Of a stretch of 64,000 nucleotides of DNA, positions 60,029 to 64,000 are shown one piece after another (positions within the stretch are counted from its first letter, which is position 1; the number at the start of each line of letters is the position of its first letter). The stretch covers positions 62,001-126,000 of the forward strand of contig SVKU01000002.1 in assembly GCA_015068245.1 (NCBI GenBank), written 5' to 3'. Source of the stretch: Oscillospiraceae bacterium (GTDB lineage: Bacteria; Bacillota; Clostridia; Oscillospirales; Oscillospiraceae). A program made the position numbers and the translations under genes. The notes beneath the pieces were generated by a model, which saw only the letters and a program-made list of their open reading frames with translations, was not told the origin of the DNA and made no database searches.

Positions 60029-62203
60029 TCAATATCCGATAGACTCGGGGGCTTCGGTTTCACCGGATTCGATGAGGGGCAGATACCAGTCGTAATAGTA
60101 ATAAGGCATCATCTCAGGCTCTTCCGTCTCAATGTCGGACCAATCGGTGCCCCATGGACGCAGATAAACGGAGTACCATATCTCAAGTTCGCCATCGGGA
60201 CTTTCGAATTCGCCGCTGAAGTTCATAACGTCGCCGTAGAATGTGTCATCAGAATAGCACAGCCAGTCGCCATGTTCAACATCTCCGTCCAGGAAATAGC
60301 CTTCTTCGGAAACAAATCGGCCCACACCGTCGGTATCGGTAACAGTCATGCCAACTTCTGCCATAGGATCGTACTTGGTATAGTTTTCGTCCCACAGAGT
60401 GAAGTGGCCGTTGCCGTCAGCATCAAGCTCGAGAGTTGCGCAGCAGTCCCACCAGCTGCCTTCAAGGGATTCATCGCCTTCCCAAACGGTGTCGATTATC
60501 CACCAGCCGTACCAGTCGCCCGCCCATTTCTGAATACCTGTAGCGTCGAGGGAGCTCCAGATGTTGGCTTCGTTGTTGGGAAGACCGAAAACATCGATGG
60601 TAACGGTCTCGGTTTTGCTGTCGTAAACGTCGGTGAACGTAAGTTCAACAGGGTCGTAGGTGTTAATGAGACCATAAGTCAGCGTTACTTCGCAGGTTTC
60701 ACCGGGTTCGATCTCGGTATTCTGATTGTCGCTGATGGTATCATATTCGTTGATATAGATATAAGCGGGGAACAATTCTTGTCCGTCCTGATAGATGGTA
60801 TACCAAGAAGCCCAGGCGAAAGAGTTGGATTCGGTATAGTTGTTGATATATTCAAGGTTGATGATAACGGTATCATCACCGTATTCGTCAACAGCAAGCT
60901 CAGCATCGATATAACGGACAGCATAGTTGTCGAACACAAAAGCGTCGTCGGGGATCTCGACATCAACCGCAGGAGCTGTGGGTGAATCGGGCTCGTCAAT
61001 ATCATCGCCCAAAGTGGGTACGGCTTCCGCAGGATCCTCATCGGTAACTTCCATAACGAATTCGGATCCATCATCCATGCCGAAGGTCATAACGCCGTCC
61101 TTTATGGTATAGGGGATGGTCTCGCCCTCTGCCATCATGTTTGATTCGTCGTAAGTGATAACGGTAACATCTCCGAAAGCGTAGAACTTTCCGGTTCCGT
61201 CTCCGTTGAACTGAACATAGCATCCGCCCAACATGGCAAGAAGTTCGGCATCGAGAGTTTCCCCGTCTGAGGTAGCGGAAATGGCTTTATAGCATACGGA
61301 TCCTGATTCCGGAGCAGCAGCATCCGCTTTCGGAGCAGAATCGGCTTCCGGAGCAAGAGTGTCTTCCCGAGCAGAATCGGCGGCACCTTCTTTGACGAAT
61401 GTGTACTTCATGTCAAGAATATCGACGACCATAACACCATCTTTCAAAGTGCCTTTGTAGTCATCGCCGCCCTGACTCAGAACGAAGTTTTCCCCATCGA
61501 GAGTCCATTTGGCAGAGAATTCTTTGCCCAAGATAACCATCTCTGCCTTGCCTTTGGCTTTAAGCTCGATCCATTCGCCGTCGGCACCCAGATCGTTGCC
61601 GCCTTCAACACAGGAAACGCCTTCATATACGCCCCAGTCAGCTTCAACGCCCTGATCCTTGCCGCCGCCAAGTGTGAGGATAAGCACAATTGCCAGAACC
61701 ACAACCACAGCGGCTATGGCAATTATGGGAATCAGCTTCTTGTTGCCGCCGGAAGCTTTGGGAGTCGCAGTTTTTTCGGCTTTGGGAGCTTTTGCAGGAG
61801 TAGGAGCGGGTTCAGGTTTGGGTTCGGGTGCAGCGTAAACCGGTGCAGGTTCGGGTTCGGGTGCAGCGTAAACCGGTGCAGGAGCGGGTTCGGGTGTGGG
61901 TGCAGCGTAAACCGGTGCAGAAGCGGGTTCGGGTGTGGGTGCAGTGTAAGCCGGCTCAGGTGCGGGCTCGGGTGCAGGTGCAGCATAAACCGGCTCAGGT
62001 GCGGGCTCGGGTGCGGGTGCTGCGTAAACCGGCTCAGGTGCAGGTGCGGGTTCAGGTGCTGGTACAGCATAAACCGGTGCAGGTGCAGGTTCGGGTGCAG
62101 CTACGGGTGCAGGTGTCGGTGCAGATACTATTTTCTGACCGCATTCAGTACAGAACTTGATTCCTTCAGAAAGCTGTGCGCCGCAATTAGGACAGAATTT
62201 CAT
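60029..62203 (-). CDS. Zinc-ribbon membrane protein with Pro/Ala-rich repeats
   Basis: 724 residues. MKFCPNCGAQLSEGIKFCTECGQKI is a double-CxxC zinc ribbon on the cytoplasmic side. Residues 28-150 are a tandem repeat of PAPEPVYAAPAPE type units, then a basic stretch and one membrane helix (about 154-180, IPIIAIAAVVVVLAIVLILTL). The outside part has two copies of a lipocalin-like beta unit (WGVYEGVSCVEGG…TLDGENFVLSQGGDDYKGTL and KAISATSDGETLD…) and a WYGWWIIDTVWEGDESLEG domain. Such ribbon-helix-sensor proteins are common and uncharacterized in Clostridia. Second in a run of four leftward genes. Confidence 0.78.
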   Translation of the reverse strand: MKFCPNCGAQLSEGIKFCTECGQKIVSAPTPAPVAAPEPAPAPVYAVPAPEPAPAPEPVYAAPAPEPAPEPVYAAPAPEPAPEPAYTAPTPEPASAPVYAAPTPEPAPAPVYAAPEPEPAPVYAAPEPKPEPAPTPAKAPKAEKTATPKASGGNKKLIPIIAIAAVVVVLAIVLILTLGGGKDQGVEADWGVYEGVSCVEGGNDLGADGEWIELKAKGKAEMVILGKEFSAKWTLDGENFVLSQGGDDYKGTLKDGVMVVDILDMKYTFVKEGAADSAREDTLAPEADSAPKADAAAPESGSVCYKAISATSDGETLDAELLAMLGGCYVQFNGDGTGKFYAFGDVTVITYDESNMMAEGETIPYTIKDGVMTFGMDDGSEFVMEVTDEDPAEAVPTLGDDIDEPDSPTAPAVDVEIPDDAFVFDNYAVRYIDAELAVDEYGDDTVIINLEYINNYTESNSFAWASWYTIYQDGQELFPAYIYINEYDTISDNQNTEIEPGETCEVTLTYGLINTYDPVELTFTDVYDSKTETVTIDVFGLPNNEANIWSSLDATGIQKWAGDWYGWWIIDTVWEGDESLEGSWWDCCATLELDADGNGHFTLWDENYTKYDPMAEVGMTVTDTDGVGRFVSEEGYFLDGDVEHGDWLCYSDDTFYGDVMNFSGEFESPDGELEIWYSVYLRPWGTDWSDIETEEPEMMPYYYYDWYLPLIESGETEAPESIGY
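61800..62110. repeat. Tandem repeat DNA coding Pro/Ala/Glu linker
   Basis: Units of roughly 45-60 bases built on GGTTCGGGTGCAGC and GTAAACCGG are repeated about seven times in the zinc-ribbon gene. Length is likely variable among strains. Confidence 0.7.
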
Positions 62204-62245
62204 TTCTCTTCCTCCTTGAAATGGTGTTTAAGTTGCTTGTATAAT

Positions 62246-63022
62246 TTAGAACTTTCCGGATCTGCCGGAGCCTCCGCCTCCGCTTCGGGAGGTTGAACTG
62301 CCGGAACCGGAAGATGATTCAATTTTTCTTCGTGTTTCGGTGGTGTGAGTATATTGGTCACGTTTTTGTGTCAGTTCAAGCGCACCGACAACGTAGGAAT
62401 TGGCATCGGTTTGGGTGCGGACACTTTTCATTCCTGCTCTCAAAATGAGGCATATGATAAGCGCAATGATAAAAGAGACGCCCACAGCAGGAAGTATCAA
62501 ATAAATTGGATTCCCACGGACAGGTTCTCCTAAGGCTGCCAAAGCAAGATAGTCTCTGCAGGTAGAAACATATGCTTCAAATCCGCCAAACCAGTCGTTT
62601 TCACCGAAATAGGGCAAAAATTCCTCTTCCAGCATGATCTGACCGGTCATGTTGAAGGCGTATTCCGCATCGTCACCGTAGACAAACAGGGCATAGTCCC
62701 GTTCATACATACTGAGCAGCAGAATAAGACCGTTTCTTTCCTCACCTTTGCCCAGGGTGTATTCGTGGTAAATGTCGTATGTAACCTCGAAAACATCGTC
62801 GGATCCAAACTCCGTGAAATCATCCACCGTGACTATGTACACGCCGCACTGATACTTTGTGGACACAGCATCACACAGTTCTTCCAGCTCGATCCATTCA
62901 TCATAGGTCAGCAAACCGGCATCGTCAGTTACGTAACTCAGCTGTTCTTCCGCCTGTACGGGAACAAGAAGAAGGGCAGACAAAAGCACAATCAGCAGAA
63001 GTATTGATAATTTACGTTTCAT
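62246..63022 (-). CDS. TPM-domain membrane protein (YgcG family)
   Basis: 258 residues: cleavable signal peptide (MKRKLSILLLIVLLSALLLVPVQA), a TPM domain at about 30-165 (VTDDAGLLTYDEWIELEELCDAVSTKYQCGVYIVTVDDF), one membrane helix near 173-193, and a Ser/Gly-rich C-terminus (SRSGGGGSGRSGKF) typical for the family. TPM proteins are poorly understood; members have been linked to phosphatase activity, photosystem repair and membrane-stress complexes. In Firmicutes they often adjoin zinc-ribbon and SPFH/YdjI-type proteins, as here. Gap of 11 bases to the upstream gene. Confidence 0.87.
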   Translation of the reverse strand: MKRKLSILLLIVLLSALLLVPVQAEEQLSYVTDDAGLLTYDEWIELEELCDAVSTKYQCGVYIVTVDDFTEFGSDDVFEVTYDIYHEYTLGKGEERNGLILLLSMYERDYALFVYGDDAEYAFNMTGQIMLEEEFLPYFGENDWFGGFEAYVSTCRDYLALAALGEPVRGNPIYLILPAVGVSFIIALIICLILRAGMKSVRTQTDANSYVVGALELTQKRDQYTHTTETRRKIESSSGSGSSTSRSGGGGSGRSGKF

Positions 63023-63033
63023 GTCGCACCTCC

Positions 63034-64000
63034 TTACTGCAGCAGCATAATCAGTGCGGAACTGATCACGCTGAGTGCGGCTGTAAGGCCGAAAAGAGTT
63101 CCCCAGAACTTCTTTCGGTCAACGGGGAGGTCGCCTACCATTCTGCCTGTCTGGCCGTTCATGGCAAACAGGAAGTCTTTCCCCTGCCATTTTGTGTTCA
63201 GCATCCATACGGGGAGAAGTGCATAGTGTACCTTTCCCCGTTTCAGATGCAGATTCTTACCTGTGTTAACAACCGTGGCGTAGCCCACAACGGTTTTGGC
63301 CAGTTCGTTTTCCAGCGTTTGCTCGCAGCGGGTATCGGCACGCTGGGAGCAGTCATCCGCACTCTGGTCATATTTGTCTGCAAGGAATCCCGGGAGGTAT
63401 GCAGTAGAAAAGGGCTTCAGTTCGGAATAATCGAAAGGTTCGATGGAGTCCATATGCCCGTCGGGCATTTTGGTGGAGGCGTCCACGGGGACCTTTTCAA
63501 AACCGATGGAGCCTGCACGGGACACATAAAAGTGGTCCGTTTTCGTTATCTCATAGTCCCCTCTTTTCATCCGGCGAACAACGGTAGCGTTGTAGCTGGC
63601 TGTGCCTGCCGCCTCACCGTCGTAAAGCCAGAAAGGAACGTAGACTCCCTGAATCTGTTGAATATGGTTTTGATCCGAAAATGCTTTCGGCAGGAAGAAT
63701 TTGCCCTTGTAGTGCTTTTTAAGAGCCGCTACAGCGGCGTCTTTATCCATTTTGAAAGGAATAATAAAGTCCGGTTTCAGCGCTCCGCTGAACTGACCGG
63801 GAACTATTGTGGGGTTGCCGCAATAAGGGCAGCTTGTGGCAGCAGTTGAAGCGTCGCAAATAAGTTCCGCACAGCAGGATGGACAGCTGTAGGTCTTTAA
63901 TTCGGCTGCCGTTTCGCCCCAGTCGCTGTTAAGATTGCCGGTATCCCATTTGGTGTCTCCGGTGTTTTGGGCAGCTGCTGCCGCAGCAGCTTCTTCTTTC
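63034..64000 (-). CDS. TFIIB-type zinc-ribbon membrane protein (5' end outside window)
   Basis: The frame is open to the right edge, so the start codon is missing; at least 321 residues are present. An Ala-rich linker is followed by a zinc ribbon, YSCPSCCAELICDASTAATSCPYCGNPT, then LKPDFIIPFKMDKDAAVAALKKHY, the family's conserved core, a beta-rich part (YVPFWLYDGEAAG…VHYALLPVWMLNTKWQGKDFLFAMNGQTG) and a C-terminal pair of membrane helices. This combination is usually annotated as TFIIB-type zinc ribbon-containing or YdjL-like protein and pairs with TPM-domain proteins. Role unknown. Confidence 0.85.
   Translation of the reverse strand, partial: KEEAAAAAAAQNTGDTKWDTGNLNSDWGETAAELKTYSCPSCCAELICDASTAATSCPYCGNPTIVPGQFSGALKPDFIIPFKMDKDAAVAALKKHYKGKFFLPKAFSDQNHIQQIQGVYVPFWLYDGEAAGTASYNATVVRRMKRGDYEITKTDHFYVSRAGSIGFEKVPVDASTKMPDGHMDSIEPFDYSELKPFSTAYLPGFLADKYDQSADDCSQRADTRCEQTLENELAKTVVGYATVVNTGKNLHLKRGKVHYALLPVWMLNTKWQGKDFLFAMNGQTGRMVGDLPVDRKKFWGTLFGLTAALSVISSALIMLLQ

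Noticed and set aside
61800..62110. CRISPR-like repeat array
   Set aside because: The repeats are in frame, code a Pro/Ala/Glu linker and have no unique spacers.

Overview
The window reads as chromosomal DNA of an anaerobic, gut-type Clostridia bacterium, probably close to the Oscillospiraceae. This is an inference from purine-rich AGGAGG ribosome sites, sigma-A type promoters with 17-base spacers, many acidic-linker lipoproteins, SLH-domain surface protein, ECF and TRAP transporters, radical SAM chemistry and Fe-S flavin reductases. I saw no rRNA, tRNA, CRISPR array or insertion sequence. The first 150 bases carry the end of a flavin reductase and the last kilobase the start-less part of a zinc-ribbon protein.

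Layout. 0.2-4.5 kb: Na/phosphate symporter, membrane acyltransferase, L-asparaginase. 4.5-8.6 kb: a leftward operon (HTH-like protein, small Ser/Thr kinase with altered motifs, membrane zinc-ribbon protein with three Ig-like repeats) facing a two-gene radical SAM RiPP locus whose 43-residue precursor lies just after the maturase. 8.7-20.3 kb: quinone-oxidoreductase-like enzyme, HSL-type esterase, ferredoxin-fumarate-reductase-like flavoprotein, an ECF transporter S component behind a structured leader with a terminator, DUF3842 protein, SnoaL-like lipoprotein, P-loop kinase fusion, tannase-like lipoprotein and a metallophosphoesterase. 20.3-27.8 kb: an operon of old-yellow-enzyme reductase, TRAP transporter and YeiH exporter with a divergent LysR regulator. 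27.9-37.2 kb: an array of hairpins, a 2247-residue SLH surface protein and a divergent LytTR two-component pair. 37.3-39.7 kb: LysR regulator and MFS transporter with an elaborate leader.

39.8-53.9 kb is a catabolic island: two flavodoxin-like proteins, an AraC regulator, a small Gly/Pro-tailed protein, a second old-yellow-enzyme reductase, two large MaoC-type hotdog proteins, a SnoaL-like protein and two solute-binding lipoproteins with no permeases. The combination of enone reductase, hotdog hydratase and SnoaL fold recalls bile-acid or aromatic dehydroxylation, but the substrate is unknown. Several unrelated proteins here and upstream (flavodoxin, reductase, tannase, esterase, hotdog proteins, small protein) carry Gly/Pro-rich inserts, and three promoters share a TGCAAC box abutting the -35 element; both point to one coordinated system.

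53.9-58.0 kb is a tight operon joining N-formylglutamate amidohydrolase, macro domain, vWA domain and an ADP-ribosylglycohydrolase fused to a SpoT-like HD domain, a possible ADP-ribose or nucleotide-signal stress system. The macro protein's C-terminal domain resembles the HTH-like protein of the kinase operon 50 kb away. 58.2-64 kb: a leftward run of lipoprotein, zinc-ribbon membrane proteins and a TPM-domain protein.
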